A stretch of DNA of 64,000 nt from Candidatus Thorarchaeota archaeon (GTDB lineage Archaea > Asgardarchaeota > Thorarchaeia > Thorarchaeales > Thorarchaeaceae), in the NCBI GenBank assembly GCA_016840855.1, contig JAEORO010000069.1, positions 62,001-126,000 on the forward strand, written 5' to 3'. The notes beneath the pieces were generated by a model. The model had not been told where the DNA came from and ran no database searches. It saw only the letters and a list, made by a program, of their open reading frames with translations. The first letter of the stretch is position 1. Each line of letters starts with the position of its first letter. A program made the translations under genes and the position numbers. Shown here piece by piece: positions 39,237 to 48,552 of the stretch.

Positions 39237-42155
39237 ATGCGAACTATCCGTAAATCCCTCTATCACCGTTTTGCAGCTCTTCTGCTTCTGAGTCTACTAT
39301 TTACACCAATCGCCATCTTTGGAACCGGTATGAATGATACTGTAGAATATCATACTGCAAACATTAAGCCAGACCTGGCTCAGGCGTTGAGCACGATGGA
39401 ATCTAGTAGTTACATCTCAGTCATTGTAGAATTTTCGGATACACTATTAGCTGACCAGATGGCGGAAAGAATACAACTTAGTGGTTTGAAAAGCGTTCAC
39501 ATAAAATACGCATTTCATCTGATTCCAATGATTTCATTATCTATCAGAGTTGATGAAATTAATGAACTTGCTAAGTTAGCTTTTATTGAAGAGATTCATT
39601 TGAACCAGAAAAGACAATTAATTGAGAACTCTGAGCCACCAGAAAATTATGTCTTGGCTGAGAACGGGAATGGATATGTTCACTTTGATTCGATTCTTTG
39701 TGCAGACCAGTTGTGGGCAGAGGGAGTCAACGGTACTGGTGTTACAATTGCAGTTCTGGATAGTGGTGTCTGGGGAGAACATCCCGATCTTCAAGACCGG
39801 TTAATTGGATTCAAGGACCTGATTAAAGGACAGGATGACATGAATCCTGTAAATGGAATTGATGCCTATGATGACAATGGACATGGGACAGCGTGTGCAT
39901 GGAATGCAGTAGGTGATGGAACAGCTAGCGGTGGCATCCTTAAGGGAATCGCACCTGGAGCTGATCTTTTAGCAATTAAAGTTCTTGATTATGCAGGCGC
40001 AGGCGAGGATGATGTTATTGCTCAAGGTATTGAGTTTGCTATAGAGCAGAATGTGGACGTCATAAGCCTCAGTCTTGGCGGAGAGTGGCTGGAAAGCACT
40101 TTCCTTGTTGAGGCATCTGTGGGTGAGATTGAGAATGCAATTTCAGCAGGAATCTCAGTAGCTGTAGCTGCTGGAAATTCAGGTCCAGCGGCGCTCACAA
40201 TAAACTCTCCCGGTGTTGCTGAGAAAGCGGTTACAGTTGGAGCTTCATATGGTGATAGTGGCGTAGTAGCATTTAGCAGTGTTGGACCAGTATTGAGGAC
40301 AGTGACAGATCCATTAGGGTACACTGCAAAACCAGATGTTGTAGCACCAGGATATCAAATAGTATCAGGAAGAGGGAACAATGTTAACCCAGACGAATAT
40401 CCAACTTATAATAGCAGTCAGTTTGGGTCAAGCTACACCCGCTGGTCTGGAACATCTGCCTCTACTCCATTGGTGGCAGGCATGATTGCACTCCTTATGC
40501 AAAAGCATTTGGCCCTTGCGCCTATTGAAGCAAAAGTAGCTCTGATGAGTTCGGCTACTGATCTTAACGTTGATCCAATGATACAAGGATGGGGATTAGC
40601 CAATGTTTCACGAGCATCTCAATTTCTCAATAGCACATCACGAGATATTACATTGATGACTCCGAGAAGCATACCAACACTCCCATGGAGTAAACAAGTG
40701 CTTATTGTAGGCGATGATCGTCCGCCTCAAAATGTGACAATTATCTCAACACAATCTGTTGGTTTAGTGGACATCACAATCTCTGGGAATGCGAGCCAAT
40801 TCCTAGATACAAATATAGACCAGATATGGGTATCAACAGGTTACTCATATTTTGGAATCGAGCTCAAACTACCTGAAAACACTCCACTTTCATCTGCAGG
40901 AGTTTACACTGGACAACTCAATCTAAATCAAAGTAGCAGCATCATCGCATCCATCGACATCAGATATTCAATCACACTTTTCGGTGGCAGATTGATGGTC
41001 GATATGGAACATCATTCTAGTGGTGTGGGTGGGGATATTGATGATCCATCTTATTATGGCTACTTCACAGAATACCTAAGAGAAAGGGGAATGGTTGTAT
41101 CAGAGTTTGGCGATGCTGAAGATCTCAGACGGAGCTATATCGACTTCAATACTATTTCGAGTGCGGATGTTTTCATGATTATGGATACAGAAACTTCATA
41201 CTATCAAAGTGAGGTGTCAGCACTGCACACATTCGTTGAAAATGGAGGAACACTCCTAGTTTTTTCAGAATTCTATAATCAGGTTACAGGAGAAGCATCC
41301 TTTGCATTTGACGACTATAATGCAATTCTTGAGCCATTTGGGATACAATGTGAGGAACGTACAATTGGGGCAGGTCTCAATAATTCGGGAATTATCTATG
41401 GAGCTGATTATGGGGGATTTGTTGAGAACGATCCTCTTATGAATGGTGTAAACAACCTCTACGTCCTTCAAGGTAGTACGCTTCATGTCAACCCTGAGGT
41501 GTCTAACGCGACAGGCTTGTTCTGGGAAGATGCTGGAAGGACACATGCAATTGTTGCTACTGCGGAGTATGGCCGCGGTCGTGTCTTTGTGATTTCAGAT
41601 GGGTCAACTTTGTACGATGATGTCTTATATGATGCAATAAACGCAGGTGCTGACAATCTACGACTTCTAAGAAACTTAGCCACTGCAATCATTCCAGAAG
41701 CCCCTAGAATCTTTGATGTCGAACTAAATGTCGGAGAGTTTGGTCAAGACGCAAATGTAACTGCGTATATTTTTGATGAGGATCTCGAAGATGTTACAAT
41801 AAGTGTGATTGGACCACGAGGAGAGAATCTCACAGGGACAATTCTTGAAGAGCTAGGCTATAAATTTTCGACCACCTTTATCTTTAATGGAGGAGGTTTC
41901 TTCTCAGTCCAAGTTAGAGCTACTGATTCATTGGGGAATGTAAGGTTTTTCCAGAAAACAATCTTGATACCTGTCGATGCAGCTGATGATCTTGTAATAT
42001 TGACAGTCATCTATGTGCTTCTTGGGGTTGTAGGAGTTGGTCTTGGGTACGTACTTCTAACAAGAATTAGGAGTCGACCAAAGCGGCCTCAACGTCCTAT
42101 TGAACCACAACGGGACGAGGATGAGTGGGAACTCCCACCACCAACTATCGAATAG
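39237..42155 (+). CDS. S8 subtilase with site-1-protease-like (MBTPS1) C-terminal architecture and TM anchor
   Basis: Propeptide; GTGVTIAVLDSGVWGEHPDL, DDNGHGTACAW, VAVAAGNSGPA, WSGTSASTPLVAG; then GGRLMVDMEHH...YFTEYLRERGMVVSEFG...VENGGTLLVFSEFYN; C-terminal TM and cytosolic tail. Start placed at the internal ATG 39237. Confidence 0.93.
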   Translation: MRTIRKSLYHRFAALLLLSLLFTPIAIFGTGMNDTVEYHTANIKPDLAQALSTMESSSYISVIVEFSDTLLADQMAERIQLSGLKSVHIKYAFHLIPMISLSIRVDEINELAKLAFIEEIHLNQKRQLIENSEPPENYVLAENGNGYVHFDSILCADQLWAEGVNGTGVTIAVLDSGVWGEHPDLQDRLIGFKDLIKGQDDMNPVNGIDAYDDNGHGTACAWNAVGDGTASGGILKGIAPGADLLAIKVLDYAGAGEDDVIAQGIEFAIEQNVDVISLSLGGEWLESTFLVEASVGEIENAISAGISVAVAAGNSGPAALTINSPGVAEKAVTVGASYGDSGVVAFSSVGPVLRTVTDPLGYTAKPDVVAPGYQIVSGRGNNVNPDEYPTYNSSQFGSSYTRWSGTSASTPLVAGMIALLMQKHLALAPIEAKVALMSSATDLNVDPMIQGWGLANVSRASQFLNSTSRDITLMTPRSIPTLPWSKQVLIVGDDRPPQNVTIISTQSVGLVDITISGNASQFLDTNIDQIWVSTGYSYFGIELKLPENTPLSSAGVYTGQLNLNQSSSIIASIDIRYSITLFGGRLMVDMEHHSSGVGGDIDDPSYYGYFTEYLRERGMVVSEFGDAEDLRRSYIDFNTISSADVFMIMDTETSYYQSEVSALHTFVENGGTLLVFSEFYNQVTGEASFAFDDYNAILEPFGIQCEERTIGAGLNNSGIIYGADYGGFVENDPLMNGVNNLYVLQGSTLHVNPEVSNATGLFWEDAGRTHAIVATAEYGRGRVFVISDGSTLYDDVLYDAINAGADNLRLLRNLATAIIPEAPRIFDVELNVGEFGQDANVTAYIFDEDLEDVTISVIGPRGENLTGTILEELGYKFSTTFIFNGGGFFSVQVRATDSLGNVRFFQKTILIPVDAADDLVILTVIYVLLGVVGVGLGYVLLTRIRSRPKRPQRPIEPQRDEDEWELPPPTIE

Positions 42156-43425
42156 GACCAAAGGTCGATTCTAAATACTCTCGCAATCGTTCGTGTCGAG
42201 GTCTGAGAAGAGGCTTTTCATCTAGAATAGCTCCAGACTCTACTCTTTCGAGTATCTCATAACCTAGACGAGCACCCATGCGTGATGATATCACCTGACC
42301 ACCAATAAGTCGACCATCGTCAGATGTAATCAATGCCATCTTGGCAAATTCAGTAGAATCTTCCAGATAGTGGACCCTTGATGTAAGAGCCATTTGGTTT
42401 GCAGTTGTCGATGAATGCCCTATAACTGCAATATCTGTATCAAAGATTCTATCATACTGGAAACGTCTTAAGATGTCACTATACAATTTGGTACCACCAG
42501 CTGCAATGACTCCAGCTTGGCGACCAGCTCGTGCTGCAACACTACCAATTGGGAGGAGGAGCGGCTTTCCAGTTAGGGAGTCTTTCATCTCCACGCAATC
42601 ACCGACTGCAAATACATCATTGGCAGAAGTCTTCATGGTTGCATCTACAACGATTCCACCAAGCTGCCCAATCGATATACCTAGTTTTTCTGCAATCTCA
42701 GTGTTTGGTCGTACACCAGTCATAAAGAGAACTGCATCGCATGTAATTGTATCATCACCCAAAACAAGTCCTTCAACACGCTTTTTCCCAATGACAGAGG
42801 CAGGTGATTTCCCAAGGTGAATGTTAAGATCATCTGGAAGTCTTGACTGAAGTTCGACACTCATAGGTTCTTCCAATTGTTTTCTCATTAAACGAGAACG
42901 TATGATGAGATGAACGCTCTTGTCAAGTGAATGAAGTCTCTCAGCAGTTTCAAGACCACTAAAACCAGCTCCTACGACTGCAACAGAATTCATCCCTGAT
43001 AATTGTTGACCAATTTTACTTGTATCAGCCATCGTCTGTATTGTAAAGACTCCTGGTAGAGTTTTGCCTTGAATATCAGGTACAGCAGGAGCGCCTCCGG
43101 TAGCAATGATGAGACGATCATATTTGAGAGTGCTTGTCCCTTTAGGGCCATTAATCTGAATTTGTCTAGACTTAGTATCTCCATCGGTTACATGAGTGCC
43201 TGTCATTATGGAAATGCGCTTCTTGGACAGTGCGGCAAAAGACCAATCTTCAATTCCGAGATCTGAAGTATCAGGAAACTCAATCGCCATAGAAGCTCCA
43301 GGTTTCTTATGAGATTCCAATGTTTCTTCTGTGATAATAGTGATTTCAGACTTGGCATTGAACATCCGAGCAGCTACCGCTGCTGCGGCACCACCGGGGC
43401 CATAACCAATGATTAAGATTTTCAA
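42145..43425 (-). CDS. FAD/NAD(P)-dependent pyridine nucleotide-disulfide oxidoreductase family
   Basis: ILIIGYGPGGAAAAVAA, RLIIATGGAPAVPDI, VAVVGAGFSGLETAERL, DVFAVGDCVEM. Confidence 0.92.
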   Translation of the reverse strand: MKILIIGYGPGGAAAAVAARMFNAKSEITIITEETLESHKKPGASMAIEFPDTSDLGIEDWSFAALSKKRISIMTGTHVTDGDTKSRQIQINGPKGTSTLKYDRLIIATGGAPAVPDIQGKTLPGVFTIQTMADTSKIGQQLSGMNSVAVVGAGFSGLETAERLHSLDKSVHLIIRSRLMRKQLEEPMSVELQSRLPDDLNIHLGKSPASVIGKKRVEGLVLGDDTITCDAVLFMTGVRPNTEIAEKLGISIGQLGGIVVDATMKTSANDVFAVGDCVEMKDSLTGKPLLLPIGSVAARAGRQAGVIAAGGTKLYSDILRRFQYDRIFDTDIAVIGHSSTTANQMALTSRVHYLEDSTEFAKMALITSDDGRLIGGQVISSRMGARLGYEILERVESGAILDEKPLLRPRHERLREYLESTFGPIR

Positions 43426-46400
43426 CCTGCCTCACCTCTTCGTCGTCGCATTATGATCAGAAATACACAACCCGTAATAACAATTGCAGCTCCAATTATT
43501 ATCGCAGTGTAGTCCTGTACAATCGTAAGAGTTGCGAAATTCAACTCGGTTCCAGGTACTGCTTGCCCTATAGCGATTGCAAATACTTCATGATTACCAA
43601 GTTGGAAATAAGAAGGAGTTATATCGAATTCATAGATCCCAGTACTACTTGTAAGAGTGAAATTGAGCCATGGCCCAGCTTCGGAATGAAATGCAACATA
43701 AACCCTTGATGCAAGATTATATCCTGCCAGGACCAACTCACCAGATATTAAATCGTTCATTAAGAATCCAACTCTTATGACAGTACGATCAAGGATAGCA
43801 CTTGTAAAAGCTAACTGTGGACCAATTTGTGTAGAGAGTAGAATCAGTGGCAAGTAGAGAACATAGCTTTCAGAGGTTATGTTAAAAGATATGCTGTTTA
43901 AAGACGAAGTGCCAATCAGTTCTTCCGGAACTGTGACTATGAATTCGCTTTCACCAACCACTGATGAAGAGTTCAAATTCTCAAGAGGCCCATTTACGAT
44001 ACTCCATGCAGTTGTCTGAAGGTTCTTTGGTGTGTCACGATCATTAGTAAAGACATGAAGCCTCATCGAACCATCATTAAACTCCAGCCAAAGATTCTTC
44101 ATAACTGGGAGTAATGTATCCGTGAGAGTTCCGGTTCCAGACACATCAACATTCGACATTGTTGAATTATGCGTTCTCACTGATATGATACCGCGGGTTC
44201 CAAGATTGATGCCATCAATTCTGAGAATCACCGACGTATAATCGGTCCACCAGTCTGCGACTAATGAAGATGATATATAGGCAGTTCCATTCCAATCATA
44301 GACCTTTGCAGACCCTCCAGTCACATTGACCACAATATCGGCACCATTGATTCCTGTACCTGCATTTGAATCTGTATCCCAATTTATAGATAGAATATTC
44401 GTCCCCTGGAAATCAGGAGTATCTCTCATTGCAATTGCAAACGCAAGTGAATCGTTATCCAGGAAGGATTTGACAGAAGTGATGTCAAGACCTCCAGGTA
44501 CTGAAAGATCAATTGAATCTACAAAGAGTTCATCTACACCAAACCAATCGGAGTACGTTGCATTGTCGACACCAGGTGAGGCAAGAACTTGAGTTACAGA
44601 CCACAGTGCATCAACAAGCCCGTGTCCCCATGATGTCGATGCATATTCATAGTGGTTTGTTTTTCCTCCGGCACCATTGACCAGTACAGAATAATCCAAC
44701 CACGCAGAGTTCTGTCCTGATGCCTGACGAATGAGAGCTAAAACTCCTGCAACGTGGGGTGATGCCATACTGGTCCCATCTTTTGAGGTCCATAAGTCAT
44801 ACGCCGATGTGCTAGCTGCTATTATGTTGTCCCCAGGAGCGGCAACGGCTGGTTTTGGAGACCCATCGACTCTAGGACCTCTGCTGGATTCAACCATAAT
44901 GTTTGAACTTCCTTCGCTGTATGCGGCGACCGCCACAGCGAAATCAGCTGTGGCAGGAGAGCTGATGGTTCTTTCCGAATCAAGAGAGGTTTGGAATGTT
45001 AATTGGGTAGTTTCCCATCGTCCGTCCCATGCAAACGCATCAACCCATATGAGTTCACCAGAATCATTTGTGACTGTGACATTCCAAACGCCATTTGTCC
45101 ACAGATGGTCTTCTGCAGAAACTTGGATTATCACATTATTTATTCCACGAATACTGACATCAGCGAAGATATAGGCGCGTAGATTGCTATCTTCATGTTC
45201 CCAAGATTGTCCAACTATAGACGAGAAGGCTCCAAGATCGATTGGATCACCTGAAGGTGGCGTTAGAATGACATGCTCATCGTTATCTGAAGAATGCCAT
45301 AATAGGCTTAGAAATGGAACCCGTGAAATCATCACATCATCCACATTCATCAAAGCAGAGCCTGAAGTCCCAAGAACGGATGAGAATCGAGCATGTTTGT
45401 TCTTATTACCAAGATTCCCAGCAGCAGCAGTAGTTAATAACCCATGGCGTAAGAAAGCCTCTGAAACAGCAAGGTCTTCAACATCAGTCCCATCTAAGAA
45501 TCCGAGATAAGAAGAAAATGACATGTTGATAATATCCGCATCATTTTCAATTGCAAAAGATATGCCATCTAAAATGTCAGCAGATAAGAGCTGACTCTTG
45601 ATGATTATCAGATCAGCTCCAGGAGCAACACCAACAAATGATGTCATCCCAATTTGACCTCCCGCAATAGTAGAAGCTACGTGAGTTCCATGACCGTATT
45701 CATCACCAATAGATACTGCTTGAGTTAGGTTAACACCCCTTACATACACATCTGAATTTGCTTGATCATATAGAATTGCTACCTTGGATTCATTTAGAAG
45801 AATAGCATTCTCGACACCCAGGGTAATAACATTATCATCATTTGCGTCAATACCACCAATCCAACGGTCTCCAGACGCATAACTGAAGCCAGGAGAGCTA
45901 TCGACATTAATGTACATGTAATCAGATGAATAACTAAAATCTGGACCAACAGATGAGTCAAAAAATGCTCTAATTGGCCCTTCGTTGAGATCGGGGTTAG
46001 AATTGTTGTTAAGATCTAAGTAGTAGTCTGATCCACTTTTAATGGTTTGATATTCGTGAGAAGAGCCACGCCAGAAACTAGGATGTGTCCAAAGAGCACC
46101 CGTATCAAGAACAGCAATAGTGACCCCAGAACCATCGACAGATCCCCCATCCTTGTGCAGATTGATCCAAACGGCATCAGCATGAATAGCTGGCACAGAG
46201 GAGCTTATGGATGGCGTGTATTGTTTCGTGCCAGAGGTAGCTCGTATCAAGCCAAGTTCTGATAATTTTGTTAAGGAGTTGATATCATATACATATGCAG
46301 AATAAATACGGCCAACACTGATAATTGTTGAATCTCTCCTGGCGAAACAGATGCCTAAACTCTCAGCGTATAGGATTTCTGCATTGGTCAAAGTGGCAGT

Positions 46401-46616
46401 AAATTCAAGGAGAGCACGCGCACCGGAAGTTGATGAATGAACCTCCATTTTTAGACGTGACTCGATTAATGGTTCTTGAGTACTATTAACAGAGTTAACC
46501 TCGAATCGTGTTGCTATGGATGTAGGCGCAAGGAAAAATGGCAATAGCAGGATTATCAGAATGATGTATCTTTGGTACATTGGAGTCCCTCTGTGGCGGG
46601 TTGATGACCGTCTCAT
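43422..46616 (-). CDS. Membrane-anchored S8 subtilase (1064 aa)
   Basis: SGVTIAVLDTGALWTHPSF, DEYGHGTHVASTIAGG, TTAAAGNLGNKNKHA, KDGTSMASPHVAGVLALIRQ; C-terminal TM then RRRRGEAG. Start may be the internal M13. Confidence 0.94.
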   Translation of the reverse strand: MRRSSTRHRGTPMYQRYIILIILLLPFFLAPTSIATRFEVNSVNSTQEPLIESRLKMEVHSSTSGARALLEFTATLTNAEILYAESLGICFARRDSTIISVGRIYSAYVYDINSLTKLSELGLIRATSGTKQYTPSISSSVPAIHADAVWINLHKDGGSVDGSGVTIAVLDTGALWTHPSFWRGSSHEYQTIKSGSDYYLDLNNNSNPDLNEGPIRAFFDSSVGPDFSYSSDYMYINVDSSPGFSYASGDRWIGGIDANDDNVITLGVENAILLNESKVAILYDQANSDVYVRGVNLTQAVSIGDEYGHGTHVASTIAGGQIGMTSFVGVAPGADLIIIKSQLLSADILDGISFAIENDADIINMSFSSYLGFLDGTDVEDLAVSEAFLRHGLLTTAAAGNLGNKNKHARFSSVLGTSGSALMNVDDVMISRVPFLSLLWHSSDNDEHVILTPPSGDPIDLGAFSSIVGQSWEHEDSNLRAYIFADVSIRGINNVIIQVSAEDHLWTNGVWNVTVTNDSGELIWVDAFAWDGRWETTQLTFQTSLDSERTISSPATADFAVAVAAYSEGSSNIMVESSRGPRVDGSPKPAVAAPGDNIIAASTSAYDLWTSKDGTSMASPHVAGVLALIRQASGQNSAWLDYSVLVNGAGGKTNHYEYASTSWGHGLVDALWSVTQVLASPGVDNATYSDWFGVDELFVDSIDLSVPGGLDITSVKSFLDNDSLAFAIAMRDTPDFQGTNILSINWDTDSNAGTGINGADIVVNVTGGSAKVYDWNGTAYISSSLVADWWTDYTSVILRIDGINLGTRGIISVRTHNSTMSNVDVSGTGTLTDTLLPVMKNLWLEFNDGSMRLHVFTNDRDTPKNLQTTAWSIVNGPLENLNSSSVVGESEFIVTVPEELIGTSSLNSISFNITSESYVLYLPLILLSTQIGPQLAFTSAILDRTVIRVGFLMNDLISGELVLAGYNLASRVYVAFHSEAGPWLNFTLTSSTGIYEFDITPSYFQLGNHEVFAIAIGQAVPGTELNFATLTIVQDYTAIIIGAAIVITGCVFLIIMRRRRGEAG

Positions 46617-46837
46617 GGCCGCACTGATATGCTTTTGTGTTGAGTCGCATTTGTTATTACTTTAATGATTATTCGTTCTTAGCGACCCCTTTGTAACTAT
46701 AGATGTTTTCGCGTCAATTCAAACATATCTATTGCAGACAGATCTAATGCGAATCTGGAGTTAGACAGAAGATAGTCAATTGTAGGGTAGTTTTTCTAAT
46801 ATTCAAAGTCGGATTAAGATAAACGGAAGGCATTGAT

Positions 46838-46848
46838 AGGTCTTATAA
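46838..46848 (+). promoter_or_regulatory. TATA-like box upstream of GTPBP1-like gene
   Basis: GGTCTTATAACC about 45 nt upstream of ATG 46888, supporting 46888 over the upstream GTG as start. Confidence 0.4.
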
Positions 46849-46887
46849 CCAAATGTGAGGAACCGCAGAAGGCATGGAGTATATCAA

Positions 46888-48552
46888 ATGACATCTCCAA
46901 AAGAGATTCTCAAAATCCTTACAAAAGGAGAGAATCGAATCACAGAGTTCAAGAGAAAACTCACTCGGTCTGATTTGAAGACAGAAAGACGGCAGAAGCT
47001 AGTCGCACGAATTCGCTACATGACCTATGAAAGTCCATTTGAGGGGCTTTTCCTTGTTGGAATCGAAGATATTGGTGGAAAAGAGTGGAAAGTGCATGGA
47101 ATATCTGAGAATTCCTTGAAAACTTCAGAACGTGTACTTGCAGAATTGTGTGAAGAAGCAGGAGTAGAGATTGTCGAAGAGGAACGTATTGAAACTCCAC
47201 AAGGGCTGGTTGGAACATATCTCCTGAAAAGATTAGCTACTCCTGAAATCAAAGAGACCTGCTCAATAAATGTTGCAGGGAGAGTTAATTCGGGGAAATC
47301 AAGTCTCATTGGAGCTCTCGTGACAGGACGTCCGGATGATGGAAGTGGCAGTGCAAGATCTTTTCTACTAACACACCCCCAGGAAATTACAAGGGGACAA
47401 ACTGCGGACATTCATCTAGCATTCATGGGTTTTGATGAAAAAGGCAATAGCATATACCCTGAGAATCCGTTAAACAAACAAGATTCAGCCAGAGTTCTAG
47501 ACCAATCTGTTAAGATTATCACCTTTTTTGATGCCCCGGGTCACAGAGAATACAGTAAAACAATGATTAGGTCTATACTTGGTGCAGACGCACAATATGG
47601 ACTCGTGTTAATACCAGGTCCCGAAGAAGCATACCTTATTGGTCAAGAGGAAAAGAACTATGGAGTTCCAAGACTTGATGAAATAACTAGAGAACATATG
47701 ATCCTAATGGCAAATCAACACGCTCCATTCATCATCATGATATCGAAGATTGACAAGACAAGCCCTCAGGACCTTGAATTAGTTATGAATGTTGTACGAA
47801 CTAGTTTGAAAGAAGTTGGTCGAATCCCAGTTCTTGTTCGTACAAGTGACGAAATACCCCCTGTAGTGGGGGAGCTCAAATATCAGGTGATAGTTCCAAT
47901 ATTTCTGACCTCAGCACTAGACCCAGAGTCACTAAACCTAGTCACACATCTTCTAAGATTACTTCCTGCAAATTCAAACCATATAGCTTTAACCGACCCT
48001 GCTCGTGCATATGTGGATAAAGTATATCGAGGCATTAAGGGAACCAATGTTGTGGTCACAGGAACTATAAAATCAGGTGTATTCAAGAAAGGACAAACTT
48101 TGAAGATAGGACCCGATAGTGGAAATACGTTTCAAGAGGGGAGATTGTTTAGTATTGAAATGTTCAAGAAACGAATTAGGGCTGTTAAAGCGGGAGACCT
48201 CTTTGGCTTTGATATTAAAGATGTAGATAAACATCTGGTTCGGAGAGGACAAATGATTACAGATCCTGATTTGAACCCAGAAAGCTGTAAGACTTTTGAA
48301 GCGAATATTGTAGTCACTCGTCATCCAACAAGAATTTCTGTTGGGTATTCACCTGTTCTTCAGGCTCATACAATTCAACAAACAGTTATCCTAAGGAAAA
48401 TATATGATGCTGAATATTTGTGTGTTGGAGATTTTGCTCGAGTCAGGTTGGAGTTTATGACTTCGCCCGAGGCGTTAAGTGAAGGGGATAAGATTGTTCT
48501 GAGAGAGGCTAACACTCGAGCTATAGGAACTGTAACAAAGAAAATCAGGTAA
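46888..48552 (+). CDS. GTPBP1/2-like translational GTPase (EF-Tu/EF-1A superfamily)
   Basis: INVAGRVNSGKSSLIGALVTG (G1), ITRGQTADI (G2), FFDAPGHREYSKTMIRSILGADAQYGLVLI (G3), ISKID (G4-like); GTPBP1-type N-terminal region. Confidence 0.88.
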   Translation: MTSPKEILKILTKGENRITEFKRKLTRSDLKTERRQKLVARIRYMTYESPFEGLFLVGIEDIGGKEWKVHGISENSLKTSERVLAELCEEAGVEIVEEERIETPQGLVGTYLLKRLATPEIKETCSINVAGRVNSGKSSLIGALVTGRPDDGSGSARSFLLTHPQEITRGQTADIHLAFMGFDEKGNSIYPENPLNKQDSARVLDQSVKIITFFDAPGHREYSKTMIRSILGADAQYGLVLIPGPEEAYLIGQEEKNYGVPRLDEITREHMILMANQHAPFIIMISKIDKTSPQDLELVMNVVRTSLKEVGRIPVLVRTSDEIPPVVGELKYQVIVPIFLTSALDPESLNLVTHLLRLLPANSNHIALTDPARAYVDKVYRGIKGTNVVVTGTIKSGVFKKGQTLKIGPDSGNTFQEGRLFSIEMFKKRIRAVKAGDLFGFDIKDVDKHLVRRGQMITDPDLNPESCKTFEANIVVTRHPTRISVGYSPVLQAHTIQQTVILRKIYDAEYLCVGDFARVRLEFMTSPEALSEGDKIVLREANTRAIGTVTKKIR

